From Bacillus solimangrovi (GTDB lineage Bacteria > Bacillota > Bacilli > Bacillales > Bacillaceae_N), in assembly GCF_001742425.1 (NCBI RefSeq), contig NZ_MJEH01000007.1, positions 1-64,000 on the forward strand: a DNA stretch of 64,000 nucleotides, given 5' to 3'. The notes beneath the pieces were generated by a model. The model did not search any database and had not been told where the DNA came from. It was given only the letters and a program-made list of their open reading frames with translations. Shown here in pieces: positions 30,248 through 38,599 of the stretch. Both the position numbers and the translations under genes were made by a program. Each line of letters starts with the position of its first letter. Within the stretch, counting starts at the first letter, position 1.

Positions 30248-30565
30248 ATGGAAGCGATGGTAATGGATCGTATGTCATTTTTTGCAACCCTTTTTAAAGT
30301 ATATGAAAACCCTGAAATGGGCATGCTTTTGCTTTATTTTACAATATTTGCGTTATCAGTTATTGTTTATAGGTTAGGTTTTGCGAAAAAATTGCCAATT
30401 TTACAGAATATTGTTATTTATTCGGTTTTGGCATTCGGATGTACGGTTCTAACTTTTTTAGGTGCTTTTTTACCTGTCGCAGAAGGACTTGTAATTGCTA
30501 CTCTTGTGCTTGGTGTTTACAAGATTCGCCTGAAGCAATCTCAAAAAACTGAAAAGCAAGCATAA
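30248..30565 (+). CDS. ylaH: YlaH-like membrane protein
   Basis: A 105-residue protein with three membrane segments (about 22-42, 50-67, 73-92) and a basic, Gln-rich cytoplasmic tail. [16 protein letters not shown] and [11 protein letters not shown] match YlaH, found directly after typA in Bacillus. Function unknown. AGGAGG precedes the ATG. Part of the typA operon. Confidence 0.85.
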   Translation: MEAMVMDRMSFFATLFKVYENPEMGMLLLYFTIFALSVIVYRLGFAKKLPILQNIVIYSVLAFGCTVLTFLGAFLPVAEGLVIATLVLGVYKIRLKQSQKTEKQA

Positions 30566-30576
30566 GGGGGAATTGG

Positions 30577-30873
30577 ATGCGCTCCTTACAAGATGCAATT
30601 TACAATTGGCTTACAATTAAAGTTGTTATGGATGCTCGACCTGAGGATGAATCCGCACAACAGACGTTTCAGTTGTTTGATGAAATTTTAAAGGAAGATT
30701 TCCAAGCAGAGAATGTTCGAGTTGAAAAGGACGAAATCATGTATCTTGTTTCAGTTATGCAAGAAGGAGAAGATAAAAAATTACGTTTTCCTGTTGAGTT
30801 AATTGATATTATGATTAACCAAATTGAAGAAGAGCCTGAAAAATATCCGAACTATGACACAGAATTAAAATAA
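30577..30873 (+). CDS. Conserved small acidic protein downstream of ylaH
   Basis: A 98-residue acidic protein. LQDAIYNWLTIKVVMDARPEDESA at the N-terminus and DIMINQIEEEPEKYPNY at the C-terminus look conserved among Bacillaceae proteins in this position; no function is known to me. It starts 11 bp after ylaH with AAGGGGG upstream. A strong terminator follows, so the operon is typA-ylaH-this gene. Confidence 0.75.
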   Translation: MRSLQDAIYNWLTIKVVMDARPEDESAQQTFQLFDEILKEDFQAENVRVEKDEIMYLVSVMQEGEDKKLRFPVELIDIMINQIEEEPEKYPNYDTELK

Positions 30874-30891
30874 GTAAAGAGTAATTGTGAG

Positions 30892-30942
30892 CTGCATCCC
30901 AATTGTTAGTTACATAATCTAACAATTGGAGGTGCAGTTTTT
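30892..30942 (+). terminator. Terminator of the typA operon
   Basis: CTGCATCCCAATTGTTAG pairs with CTAACAATTGGAGGTGCAG (one bulge), then TTTTT. Confidence 0.92.
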
Positions 30943-31015
30943 CTATGGTCATTGTTCCTTTTCTATTAATGGTAAGATAATATTACGAACCATTTAAATT
31001 TCTGAATGAATTGAC

Positions 31016-31294
31016 TTAATTAAAGCGTTTGTTCACCTGTTCAAAATGTTGATCAATTTTGTCAACATAGTTATCGATACTGTCTAATCGTTGATCTGTT
31101 TGATTAAATTGATTATCCATTTGTTCGCACTGCTGATCAATTTGATCAAATTGATTTTCCATCTCTTCACAGTCTGACTCCAATTTAGCATAACGATTGT
31201 CGGGACGGTTTAACCACTGATCCATAAAGTCAAATAGTTTCTCCATGTTTTGAAATTGTTGAACCATGTTATTTCGAATAGGTTTTTTTGTCAA
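31016..31294 (-). CDS. Small protein made of heptad repeats (predicted coiled coil)
   Basis: A 92-residue protein. After a basic head and a segment FDFMDQWLNRPDNRY, residues about 45-92 are seven consecutive heptads of the type MDNQFNQ / TDQRLDS / IDNYVDK / IDQHFEQ, with hydrophobic residues at positions 1 and 5. This predicts a straight coiled coil, probably oligomeric. I recognise no family. The TTG at 31294 has GAAAGGA about 11 nt upstream; an ATG nine codons later has none. It sits between two conserved yla genes and is not part of the B. subtilis order. Confidence 0.65.
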   Translation of the reverse strand: MTKKPIRNNMVQQFQNMEKLFDFMDQWLNRPDNRYAKLESDCEEMENQFDQIDQQCEQMDNQFNQTDQRLDSIDNYVDKIDQHFEQVNKRFN

Positions 31295-31400
31295 CGTTTA
31301 CAGTCCTTTCGTTTAATATCACACTTAATACATCAATCAAATTCTCCACATGAATGTATTTGTTAGATAGTCTATTCAATTGAAAGAAATAGTGTACAAA

Positions 31401-31440
31401 AAAGAGAAACGCTCATCATCAATGACAAACGTTTCTCTTT
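31401..31440 (-). terminator. Terminator of ylaI
   Basis: AAAGAGAAACG (31401-31411) pairs with CGTTTCTCTTT (31430-31440). T-rich on the minus-strand exit, so it stops leftward ylaI transcripts. Confidence 0.8.
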
Positions 31441-31482
31441 ATTTAATGCTACAAAGTATGAAGCAAAGTAGTTGTTCCTTAT

Positions 31483-31683
31483 TTACCAGTCTTCATTCTT
31501 TTTCTGGTCTTCGTAAAGCTTAAAATTCCCTGTTGCTTTTCGTTCAATTGTCCTCTTTTCGATCCGTTCATAACATTCATTACACATATATGTATGGATA
31601 GGACGGTTACGTAATCTCTTTGCAAGCTTATCATCATCGTTAAGATTATCTATCTTTTCACATAATACACATTTAACTCTCAT
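31483..31683 (-). CDS. ylaI: YlaI-like zinc-finger-type protein (DUF2197)
   Basis: A 66-residue protein with two CXXC knuckles (CVLC near 5 and CNEC near 34), predicted to bind one zinc. AKRLRNRPIHTYMCNECYERI is diagnostic of YlaI. Function unknown. It has its own start and terminator, and is transcribed leftward as in B. subtilis. Confidence 0.88.
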   Translation of the reverse strand: MRVKCVLCEKIDNLNDDDKLAKRLRNRPIHTYMCNECYERIEKRTIERKATGNFKLYEDQKKNEDW

Positions 31684-31905
31684 TAGTTCACCTCAAGAAT
31701 GCAAGAATCTGTATAATCAATAGTTTAAGTATAGCATGGAAGCTACTCAAATCGCATTATTTGGTAGTAGATGGAGTGAAATTTTTTGATATCGACGTTT
31801 AATCAGTATAAATTCTTTTTTATAAGGATTCGATGTTAACTGTTTAATAAATCATAGAAAAAGGTATAGTATAATTAGGTTAATTTTTCTAAAAGGAGGA
31901 GCAAT

Positions 31906-32361
31906 ATGGCAAATCGAGTTGAAACACATTTAACTGATGAATTGCTTTTGGAACTTCAAAAGGAACGTTACGTGACTATTGCAACGGTTGACTTTGAAAC
32001 AGGTGGACCAAATGTAAATGCTATTTCATGGGTGTATGCAGTTGATGAACAACATGTACGCTTCGCAGTAGATAATCGATCTCGAATTATTGATAATGTT
32101 TCTGAGAATAAACATGTAACGATTACTGTTATTGCAAATGGGACAACTTATTCAATTAGTGGAACGGCACAAGTCAAGGTTGATAAGATGGAAGATATAC
32201 CATTGAAGTTAGCGTTAGTTGAGATTGAAGTAAATGCGGTTCGTGATGTGATGTTCTATGGGTCAAAGATTACACAAAATGTAGAGTACGACAAAACATA
32301 TGATAAAGCTGCGGCTGAAAAGTTAGACCGTCAAGTTATGGATGCAATGAAAAGAGCTTAG
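31906..32361 (+). CDS. Pyridoxamine 5'-phosphate oxidase-family flavin-binding protein
   Basis: A 151-residue split-barrel protein: YVTIATVDFETGGPNVNAISWVYAVDE, then FAVDNRSRIIDNVSENKHVTI. The fold binds FMN or F420-type flavins; the family is much wider than vitamin B6 oxidases, and the short length suggests a general flavin reductase or general stress-like protein. AAAAGGAGGAG precedes the ATG. No equivalent is known to me in the B. subtilis yla cluster. Confidence 0.78.
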   Translation: MANRVETHLTDELLLELQKERYVTIATVDFETGGPNVNAISWVYAVDEQHVRFAVDNRSRIIDNVSENKHVTITVIANGTTYSISGTAQVKVDKMEDIPLKLALVEIEVNAVRDVMFYGSKITQNVEYDKTYDKAAAEKLDRQVMDAMKRA

Positions 32362-32379
32362 GAATCTTCCTAAGCTCTT
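32352..32379. terminator. Hairpin at the end of the PNPOx-like gene
   Basis: AAGAGCTTAGGA pairs with TCCTAAGCTCTT, overlapping the stop codon. Only a short T-run follows. Confidence 0.65.
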
Positions 32380-32436
32380 CGTTTCTAAAAGAAATAACCA
32401 TCTAAAAATCAATGTTAATACGTAAGCAACAGAATG

Positions 32437-33021
32437 TTATTTAACTTCTTGAGCTTGTTTTTGTTGTTCTTCTTGGAGTTGTTTATTACCTTCATCCTTC
32501 AATGGTCCACTTTCTTTTTCCTCAGAAATAGGGACTGGGCGTAAATCACTAGGTACTTGTGGGATGACCCGACCAATAATTGCAGATAATTCCTCAGTAA
32601 ATGCACTTATTGGATGTCCATCTGAAACTTTTCTTTGTATGCCTTTTAATCGTTCCAAAGAATCTGGATCGGCGACTACGATGGCTCTTGCCCCATATGG
32701 ATCTTGTTGAAGTGCTTCAGCAACAGAATATTTAATAGATCCAACATGTGATCGATCGGTTTCCTTATCTACGTCAATTCCCACTATCGCATACTTCCCA
32801 GTAACAATTGCTGTTGCATCATTCACGTTAGGTACACTAGTTGATAGTTCGACAAGATGTTTGGCGATTTCATTTGCGCTTTTTTGAATCTTTTTTTCAT
32901 CTTGCGTATATACGACAAGTGGATCAGCATTTTGTTTTGTTTGAAATGCTGCTTCATCATTATTTGCCGTTTGACATGCAGTTAATGTAATTGCTGTTAG
33001 CAGTAAGATAATACGTATCAA
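32437..33021 (-). CDS. ylaJ: YhcN/YlaJ family sporulation lipoprotein
   Basis: A 194-residue lipoprotein with lipobox LTAC (Cys16), so membrane-anchored. VNDATAIVTGKYAIVGIDV and ARAIVVADPDSLERL are typical of the YhcN/YlaJ spore lipoprotein family, made in the forespore and involved in germination or cortex. The last 30 residues are a Glu/Lys/Gln-rich tail. The TTG start is preceded by GAAAGGATG. An ATG in another frame lies between them but gives no lipobox. Divergent from ylaK. Confidence 0.85.
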   Translation of the reverse strand: MIRIILLLTAITLTACQTANNDEAAFQTKQNADPLVVYTQDEKKIQKSANEIAKHLVELSTSVPNVNDATAIVTGKYAIVGIDVDKETDRSHVGSIKYSVAEALQQDPYGARAIVVADPDSLERLKGIQRKVSDGHPISAFTEELSAIIGRVIPQVPSDLRPVPISEEKESGPLKDEGNKQLQEEQQKQAQEVK

Positions 33022-33264
33022 TAATCGTCATCCTTTCGAAAATCATCGTTTTATTTGAACGTTTGCTTAATCAGCATCTTTTTTTATTTATTCTTTTTCA
33101 TTCGTCTAAGTTTATGCGTTGTCTCATATATTGGTAGTGGTTACAAGTTGTATTTCCTGTAAGATGTATAATTGGTTATTTTCAACCTCATCTCGTTAAT
33201 GAACATGTGGTACTTCAAATTTTGTTCCATCTTCCTGAAAATTAAATTCTTAGGGGGAAATAGA

Positions 33265-34593
33265 TTGAGAAAAATCTATGTTTTAGATACAAACGTACTT
33301 CTGCAGGATCCACGATCAATTTTTTCGTTCGAAGAAAATGAAGTGGTAGTTCCTGCCGTAGTATTAGAAGAAGTTGATTCAAAAAAGCGAAACATGGATG
33401 AACTCGGAAAAAATGCAAGACAAGTATCAAGAATCATTGATGGTATGAGAAGCCTAGGAAAGATCCATGAAGAAATACCACTTGAAAACGGAGGTGTTTT
33501 TAGGATTGAGTTAAACCATCGTTCATTTCATAAAATGAAGGATGTGTTTGCTGAGACTACAAATGATAATCGAATTTTAGCAGTCGCATTAAATCTGTTC
33601 CTTGAAGAGAAGGATAAAGAACAAGGCTGTCCGGTAATTTTAGTAAGTAAAGATGTTTTAATGAGGGTAAAAGCTGATGCATTAGGATTGCAAGCAGAGG
33701 ACTTCTTAAATGACAGGGTTGTCGAACATAATGATAGTTATTGTGGCTTTCAACATCAGTTAATAACATCTGAGTCATTGAATAGTTTTTACGAGCACAA
33801 TGAGATTGATTTCTCAGAATTCTCATCTGAAACTTTCTATCCAAACGAATTTGTAATGATGAAAGATGTATTAACACAGACACAGTCGGCTATAGGTGTG
33901 GTAGACAAAAACAACAAGAAAGTTCGAAGGTGCTTATTTGAGAAGGAGCAAATATGGGGAATTAAACCACGAAATGCACAACAAGTCATGGGAGTAGAAT
34001 TATTACTTAATCAAAATATTCCGCTCGTAACTTTAACAGGAAAAGCAGGAACTGGAAAGACACTTCTAGCTCTTGCAGCAGGGTTGTTTCAAACGGAAGA
34101 TCTCGGCCTTTATAAGAAATTATTAGTTGCAAGGCCCATCGTTCCTGTTGGTAAAGATATCGGGTATTTACCAGGTGAAAAGGAAGAAAAGTTAAAACCA
34201 TGGGTACAACCGATTTATGATAACTTAGAATTTCTATTTAACACGAAAAAACCAGGAGAGCTTGATCGAATTCTTGCTGGAATTGGATCTATTCAAGTGG
34301 AAGCATTAACATATATTCGAGGTAGGAGTATCCCTGAGCAGTATATTATTATTGATGAAGCGCAGAACTTGACAAAACATGAAGTGAAAACGATTTTAAC
34401 GAGGGTAGGGGAAAAGAGTAAGATTGTTTTAATGGGTGACCCAGAACAGATTGATCATCCGTATTTGGACGAGTATAACAATGGATTAGCATATGTTGTT
34501 GAAAAATTTAAAGATCAGCAAGTGAGTGGTCATGTTCGTTTTATTAAAGGTGAGCGATCTTCATTAGCACAGCTTGCAGCAGATTTATTATAA
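33265..34593 (+). CDS. ylaK: PhoH family ATPase with N-terminal PIN domain (YlaK)
   Basis: A 442-residue protein, exactly the length of B. subtilis YlaK. The N-terminal PIN nuclease domain starts IYVLDTNVLLQDP with acidic catalytic positions. The C-terminal PhoH ATPase domain has Walker A TGKAGTGKT near 258 and Walker B YIIIDEAQN near 367. PIN-PhoH fusions are thought to be RNA unwinding and cleaving proteins, as shown for PhoH2 of mycobacteria. The TTG 33265 with TTAGGGGG upstream is preferred over an unsupported longer frame. Confidence 0.93.
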   Translation: MRKIYVLDTNVLLQDPRSIFSFEENEVVVPAVVLEEVDSKKRNMDELGKNARQVSRIIDGMRSLGKIHEEIPLENGGVFRIELNHRSFHKMKDVFAETTNDNRILAVALNLFLEEKDKEQGCPVILVSKDVLMRVKADALGLQAEDFLNDRVVEHNDSYCGFQHQLITSESLNSFYEHNEIDFSEFSSETFYPNEFVMMKDVLTQTQSAIGVVDKNNKKVRRCLFEKEQIWGIKPRNAQQVMGVELLLNQNIPLVTLTGKAGTGKTLLALAAGLFQTEDLGLYKKLLVARPIVPVGKDIGYLPGEKEEKLKPWVQPIYDNLEFLFNTKKPGELDRILAGIGSIQVEALTYIRGRSIPEQYIIIDEAQNLTKHEVKTILTRVGEKSKIVLMGDPEQIDHPYLDEYNNGLAYVVEKFKDQQVSGHVRFIKGERSSLAQLAADLL

Positions 34594-34601
34594 AAAGAAG
34601 T

Positions 34602-34647
34602 AACCAACATCCCTTATATTAAAAGAAAACGAAAGGGGATGTTGGTT
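34602..34647. terminator. Convergent terminator between ylaK and ylaL
   Basis: AACCAACATCCC (34602-34613) pairs with GGGATGTTGGTT (34636-34647). The better T-run is on the minus-strand side, so it mainly ends ylaL. Confidence 0.75.
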
Positions 34648-34659
34648 CAGGTAGTGTCT

Positions 34660-35160
34660 TTATTGGATTATGAATTTTTTTACATATTTAATAGGTCGCT
34701 CGCGATTGGAACCATCACCGTAATAGAAGTGAACAGGTCCATCATCTTGCAGTGGGCGACCATCTATTGAGAAACATAACATCGCTTTCATACCTTCTTC
34801 AATAGGCATAATAATATGTTCACCGTCTGAAGTTTCAATAACTAATTTTGTTGCATGTGTTTCTGGTTCTGCATTATCAATAAAAGGTGCAAAGGGCATT
34901 GCAAATGTACTAGTCATGATTTTTTCTTTTTCAAATTTCTTTGTTGTCTTCGTTACAGGTGGGTTAGCAACTTGACTAACGAGCTCACGATCCCAATTCT
35001 GGCTCATCTTCTTTGTATAATCATCTAAGTCTTCTCCAACGTGATCTGTTGAGTTAAATGCTTTATCTAATTCAATTTTACGATCATCAAAAATCCAAAC
35101 CCCAGGGTCAATTGTTAAAGGGAATTTAACTTTCCCAGTTAATAAAAGAATATTCTCCAT
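34660..35160 (-). CDS. ylaL: YlaL-like protein
   Basis: A 166-residue protein, MENILLLTGKVKFPLTIDPGVWIFDDRKIEL at the N-terminus, KYVKKFIIQ at the end. It matches the conserved gene next to ylaK in Bacillus; some databases label it a peptidyl-prolyl isomerase, which I cannot support from motifs. No signal peptide. I prefer the ATG at 35160 because GAGGTG is 7 nt before it; one codon earlier is possible. Confidence 0.75.
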   Translation of the reverse strand: MENILLLTGKVKFPLTIDPGVWIFDDRKIELDKAFNSTDHVGEDLDDYTKKMSQNWDRELVSQVANPPVTKTTKKFEKEKIMTSTFAMPFAPFIDNAEPETHATKLVIETSDGEHIIMPIEEGMKAMLCFSIDGRPLQDDGPVHFYYGDGSNRERPIKYVKKFIIQ

Positions 35161-35443
35161 CATTTCACACCTCATTAATCGTTACTACTCCCCTAAGTAT
35201 AAAAGTTTAAGATTGTTTTGTCATTTATTACGTGAATAGATGACAAATTAATGTCTTTATGAGTGTATATTTCAATAGTGAGCCTATATCATTAAGAGAT
35301 GTGTACTTGAATTGATTAGACGACTCATGGTAAGTCATTCAATAAAACGTGATAGCATTTATATCTTGAAACAATGAATGTGTATGAGTGAGAACAGGAA
35401 TACTACCTCTAAACGAAGTTATGATCTGTTTGGGGGAATGAGA

Positions 35444-36373
35444 ATGATTTGTGAAAACCAACAAGAGCTTGAAAGCTACGTAGCACATGCTAGGCATTGG
35501 ACGCAAAAGGGCAAGGTGGCTGATTATATCCCAGCTTTAGCAAAAGCTAATCAAGCAGCTCTCGCAGTATCAATATATGAACCGGGTAAACATTGTTTTT
35601 CAGCAGGAGAAGTTGAACATAAGTTTACGTTGCAAAGTATTTCAAAGGTACTTGCATTAGCGGTTGCACTAGAAGATATAGGTGAGGAAGCAGTGTTTGA
35701 ACATATTGGTATGGAGCCAACAGGAGACCCGTTTAATTCAATTATTAAGCTGGAGACGTATAAGCCATCTAAGCCATTGAATCCAATGATAAATGCAGGT
35801 GCTCTTGCAGTAACTAGTTTGATAAGAGGTTCAAATAATCATGAAAGATTAGAACGTTTACTTCACTTCATTCAGGATATAACGAACAATAGTAATGTGA
35901 AAGTATGTGAAGAAGTGGCACAATCTGAGTTTGATACTAGTTTTTTAAATCGATCGATGTGTTATTACATGAAACAACATAATGTTATTTCTGGTGATGT
36001 TGAAGAGATATTAGAATTATATACAAAACAATGTGCAGTTGAAGTGTCATGTCGAGATTTAGCACGTATAGGTGCCGTTTTTGCATTTGACGGTAAGGAT
36101 CCGGATACTGATAGGAGAATTTTCCCGACTAACGTTGCGAGGATTTGTAAAACATTTATGGTTACTTGTGGAATGTATAATGCATCTGGAGAATTTGCTA
36201 TTAAGGTAGGTATACCAGCTAAGAGTGGTGTCTCTGGAGGTATTATGTGTGCCGTCCCGGGTAGAATCGGTATAGGAATTTTCAGCCCCGCACTTGATGA
36301 GAAAGGAAATAGTTTAGCTGGAATGCGTTTATTAGAAAAGATGGCTAAGGCGTATGATTTAAGTATGTTTTAG
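35444..36373 (+). CDS. glsA: Glutaminase
   Basis: Serine-dependent glutaminase of 309 residues, the size of B. subtilis YlaM/GlsA2, converting glutamine to glutamate and ammonia. The beta-lactamase-like catalytic SxxK is in FTLQSISKVL near 65; KPLNPMINAGALAVTSL and KVGIPAKSGVSGGI are family signatures. The ATG at 35444 has GGGGG 7 nt upstream; an ATG at 35438 is too close. B. subtilis places this gene in the same spot. Ammonia release may aid nitrogen use or acid resistance. Confidence 0.94.
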   Translation: MICENQQELESYVAHARHWTQKGKVADYIPALAKANQAALAVSIYEPGKHCFSAGEVEHKFTLQSISKVLALAVALEDIGEEAVFEHIGMEPTGDPFNSIIKLETYKPSKPLNPMINAGALAVTSLIRGSNNHERLERLLHFIQDITNNSNVKVCEEVAQSEFDTSFLNRSMCYYMKQHNVISGDVEEILELYTKQCAVEVSCRDLARIGAVFAFDGKDPDTDRRIFPTNVARICKTFMVTCGMYNASGEFAIKVGIPAKSGVSGGIMCAVPGRIGIGIFSPALDEKGNSLAGMRLLEKMAKAYDLSMF

Positions 36374-36377
36374 TGGG

Positions 36378-36402
36378 ACCTCCAATTGTGGAGGTTTTTT
36401 TG
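36378..36402 (+). terminator. Terminator of glsA
   Basis: ACCTCC-AATTGT-GGAGGT hairpin followed by TTTTTTT. Confidence 0.9.
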
Positions 36403-36574
36403 TTATAATCGTTGCGATAAAACTGTGTTGTGGTGCATAATAATGTAACATCATAAAGAATAAAATTTGTTCTTCTGTCTTACCTATAATCATAAGTGTC
36501 TTTAACTAATGGGGTTTGTTACTTTAGGGCGGTGCTTACTTAAAAGAATGCCTTCTAACGCTATATCGATTCGC

Positions 36575-36603
36575 TTGCATTTTTTTTATGAAGGCGATAA
36601 TAT
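36575..36603 (+). promoter_or_regulatory. SigA promoter of ylaN
   Basis: TTGCAT (36575-36580), 17-nt spacer, TAATAT (36598-36603), about 45 nt upstream of the ylaN GTG. Confidence 0.65.
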
Positions 36604-36647
36604 ATAAACAGGGAAAAAGGCAATTGCGCGGGAATGGAGGGATAGAT

Positions 36648-36929
36648 GTGTCCAGTGATATGCTCGTTAACCATCGTGAGAAAGCTCATGCGCTATTAAA
36701 AGCAGATGCGGATAAGATATTGAAGCTTATCAAAGTTCAAATGGATAACTTAACGATGCCACAATGCCCTCTTTATGAGGAAGTTTTAGATACACAAATG
36801 TTTGGTCTTTCAAGAGAAATTGATTTTGCCATTCGACTTGGCTTGATTGAAGAGCCTGAAGGAAAGATTTTGTTAGAATCGTTAGAACGTGAACTTTCCG
36901 CGCTACATGAGGCATCAACTAAATCTTAG
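36648..36929 (+). CDS. ylaN: YlaN, iron-linked regulator of Fur
   Basis: A 93-residue protein. [18 protein letters not shown] and [20 protein letters not shown] are almost identical to B. subtilis YlaN. Recent work describes YlaN as an iron-binding protein that interacts with Fur and relieves its repression when iron is short; it becomes essential under iron limitation. The GTG start is supported by GGAGGG 7 nt upstream. A longer frame from 36588 adds a region overlapping the promoter. Confidence 0.93.
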   Translation: MSSDMLVNHREKAHALLKADADKILKLIKVQMDNLTMPQCPLYEEVLDTQMFGLSREIDFAIRLGLIEEPEGKILLESLERELSALHEASTKS

Positions 36930-36937
36930 ACCCAAAA

Positions 36938-36974
36938 CTCAAACTATTCAATTATTAATAGTTTGGGTTTTTTT
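36938..36974 (+). terminator. Terminator of ylaN
   Basis: CTCAAACTATT (36938-36948) pairs with AATAGTTTGGG (one GU), then TTTTTTT. Confidence 0.88.
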
Positions 36975-37438
36975 GTTTATCAAAAAAGCGGTCAAAATAA
37001 AAATTGTGTAGAATTTTTGAAATATACAATAAATTTAAAGAAATTTAAGCATCTTACTTGTCAGAAGATCTGATTTCTTTATAATATTAATTATATAATG
37101 ATAAGCGAAACTTATCTATTTACAATTTTGTGTACATAAATTATTCATTATGAATGCTTGTTATTTGAGAAAGGGAACTTATGTTAAATGAAATATGTTG
37201 CAGCATTATTGGGATACTTAAATAGTGATACTACTCTTTAATGAAAAGTTGATTTGTAGTTATACACATATTCTCTTTTAACTTCATTAAGTACGATATA
37301 TTTTGTGTGGGAACATTAGTTTATGTTAAGTAAAATGCTCATAGTATCGTATAATTGAAAAGTACATATGTATCAAATATGTGTTTATGATAAATGAAGT
37401 AGTGGGAGAGTATCTCCTGAACATAAGGAGAAGTAGTA
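36975..37438. other. Intergenic region and leader upstream of ftsW
   Basis: 464 bp of AT-rich sequence. A likely -10 TATAAT (37350-37355) with a weak -35 TTAAGT (37326-37331) gives a leader of about 75 nt ending in the switch-like motif at 37405-37431. Nothing else was recognised. Confidence 0.45.
37405..37431 (+). promoter_or_regulatory. Possible RNA switch at the ftsW ribosome binding site
   Basis: Three segments: GGAGA (37405-37409), TCTCC (37413-37417) and AGGAGA (37426-37431). The third is the Shine-Dalgarno of ftsW. The middle can pair with either neighbour, so it can hide or free the binding site. Inferred from complementarity only. Confidence 0.4.
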
Positions 37439-38584
37439 ATGTTAAAAAAAGTGTTAAAATCATATGATTATTCATTAGTTGTATTACCTATCCTTTTAAG
37501 TATTTTTGGGGTAATTATGGTGTATAGCTCGAGTATGGTATGGGCGGTTATGATAAACGAAGGGTCAACTGATTTGTATTATAAAAGACAGTTGATATGG
37601 TTTTGGATTTCTTTAGTTGCATTTTTCTTTGCAGCAGCAGTTCCGTATACTATATATAAGCGATTTGTGAAGCTTATCTTCTTTGCAAGTCCAATTTTGT
37701 TAATTATCGTTTTATTATTTGGGGTAGAGCGGAATAATGCAAAATCATGGCTTGAAATTGGAGGTTTTGGTTTTCAACCAGCGGAATTTATTAAGGTTGG
37801 TTTAATCATCTATCTGTCTGCTGTATTTGCTCGTAAGCAATCTTATATCGACCGATTTTGGCCTGCATTTGGTCCACCATTACTTTTTACTGGTATCGTT
37901 TTTCTATTAATATTTATCCAACCAGATTTAGGGACGGGTAGCATCATTTTACTTATTGCTTATGTGATGGTCTGTAGTTCAGGAATTCGTTTAAAGCATT
38001 GGTTAAGGTTAACAGGTGCTGGAATTATTGCAGTGTTGCTTATGATTCCGTTTTTAAGTCCTGAACAAATCTCTCGCTTTACTAGTGCGTATGATCCATT
38101 TTCTTCTCCACTAAAACATGGTTATCAGGTGATTAATGGATATATTGCAATTGCAAATGGTGGTGTAACTGGGAAAGGATTAGGTGAGAGTGTTCAAAAG
38201 TTTGGCTATTTACCTGAGCCACATACCGATTTCATTATGGCGATCATCTCAGAAGAACTTGGTATCTTTGGCGTAAGTTTCGTATTATTAAGCCTTTTCT
38301 TTATTATTATTCGAGGTCTTCATATCGCTCGAAAAAATGATGATCCATTCGCTTCTTTACTTGCAATAGGAATTAGTAGCATGATTGGCATACAGTCAGG
38401 AATAAATCTTGGGGCGTTGCTCGGTATACTACCAGTAACTGGAGTAACGTTGCCGTTTGTTAGTTACGGTGGTTCCTCTTTATTCATACTAATGTTTTCA
38501 GTAGGTATCCTAGTGAATATTTCGATGTTTACAAATTTAAAAGTTAATAATAAACAGCAAAAAGACTTTCAATTATCTACATAA
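37439..38584 (+). CDS. ftsW: Cell-division peptidoglycan polymerase FtsW
   Basis: SEDS-family glycosyltransferase, 381 residues, about ten membrane segments. Works with a class B PBP to make septal peptidoglycan. FQPAEFIKVGLIIYLS, FIQPDLGTGSII, EPHTDFIMAIISEELG and LPFVSYGGSS are SEDS signatures, including the catalytic Asp in QPDLG. It follows ylaN as in B. subtilis (ylaO/ftsW), rather than spoVE or rodA. pycA starts 15 bp after the stop with no terminator between. Confidence 0.94.
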   Translation: MLKKVLKSYDYSLVVLPILLSIFGVIMVYSSSMVWAVMINEGSTDLYYKRQLIWFWISLVAFFFAAAVPYTIYKRFVKLIFFASPILLIIVLLFGVERNNAKSWLEIGGFGFQPAEFIKVGLIIYLSAVFARKQSYIDRFWPAFGPPLLFTGIVFLLIFIQPDLGTGSIILLIAYVMVCSSGIRLKHWLRLTGAGIIAVLLMIPFLSPEQISRFTSAYDPFSSPLKHGYQVINGYIAIANGGVTGKGLGESVQKFGYLPEPHTDFIMAIISEELGIFGVSFVLLSLFFIIIRGLHIARKNDDPFASLLAIGISSMIGIQSGINLGALLGILPVTGVTLPFVSYGGSSLFILMFSVGILVNISMFTNLKVNNKQQKDFQLST

Positions 38585-38599
38585 CAAGGAGGAAATAAT

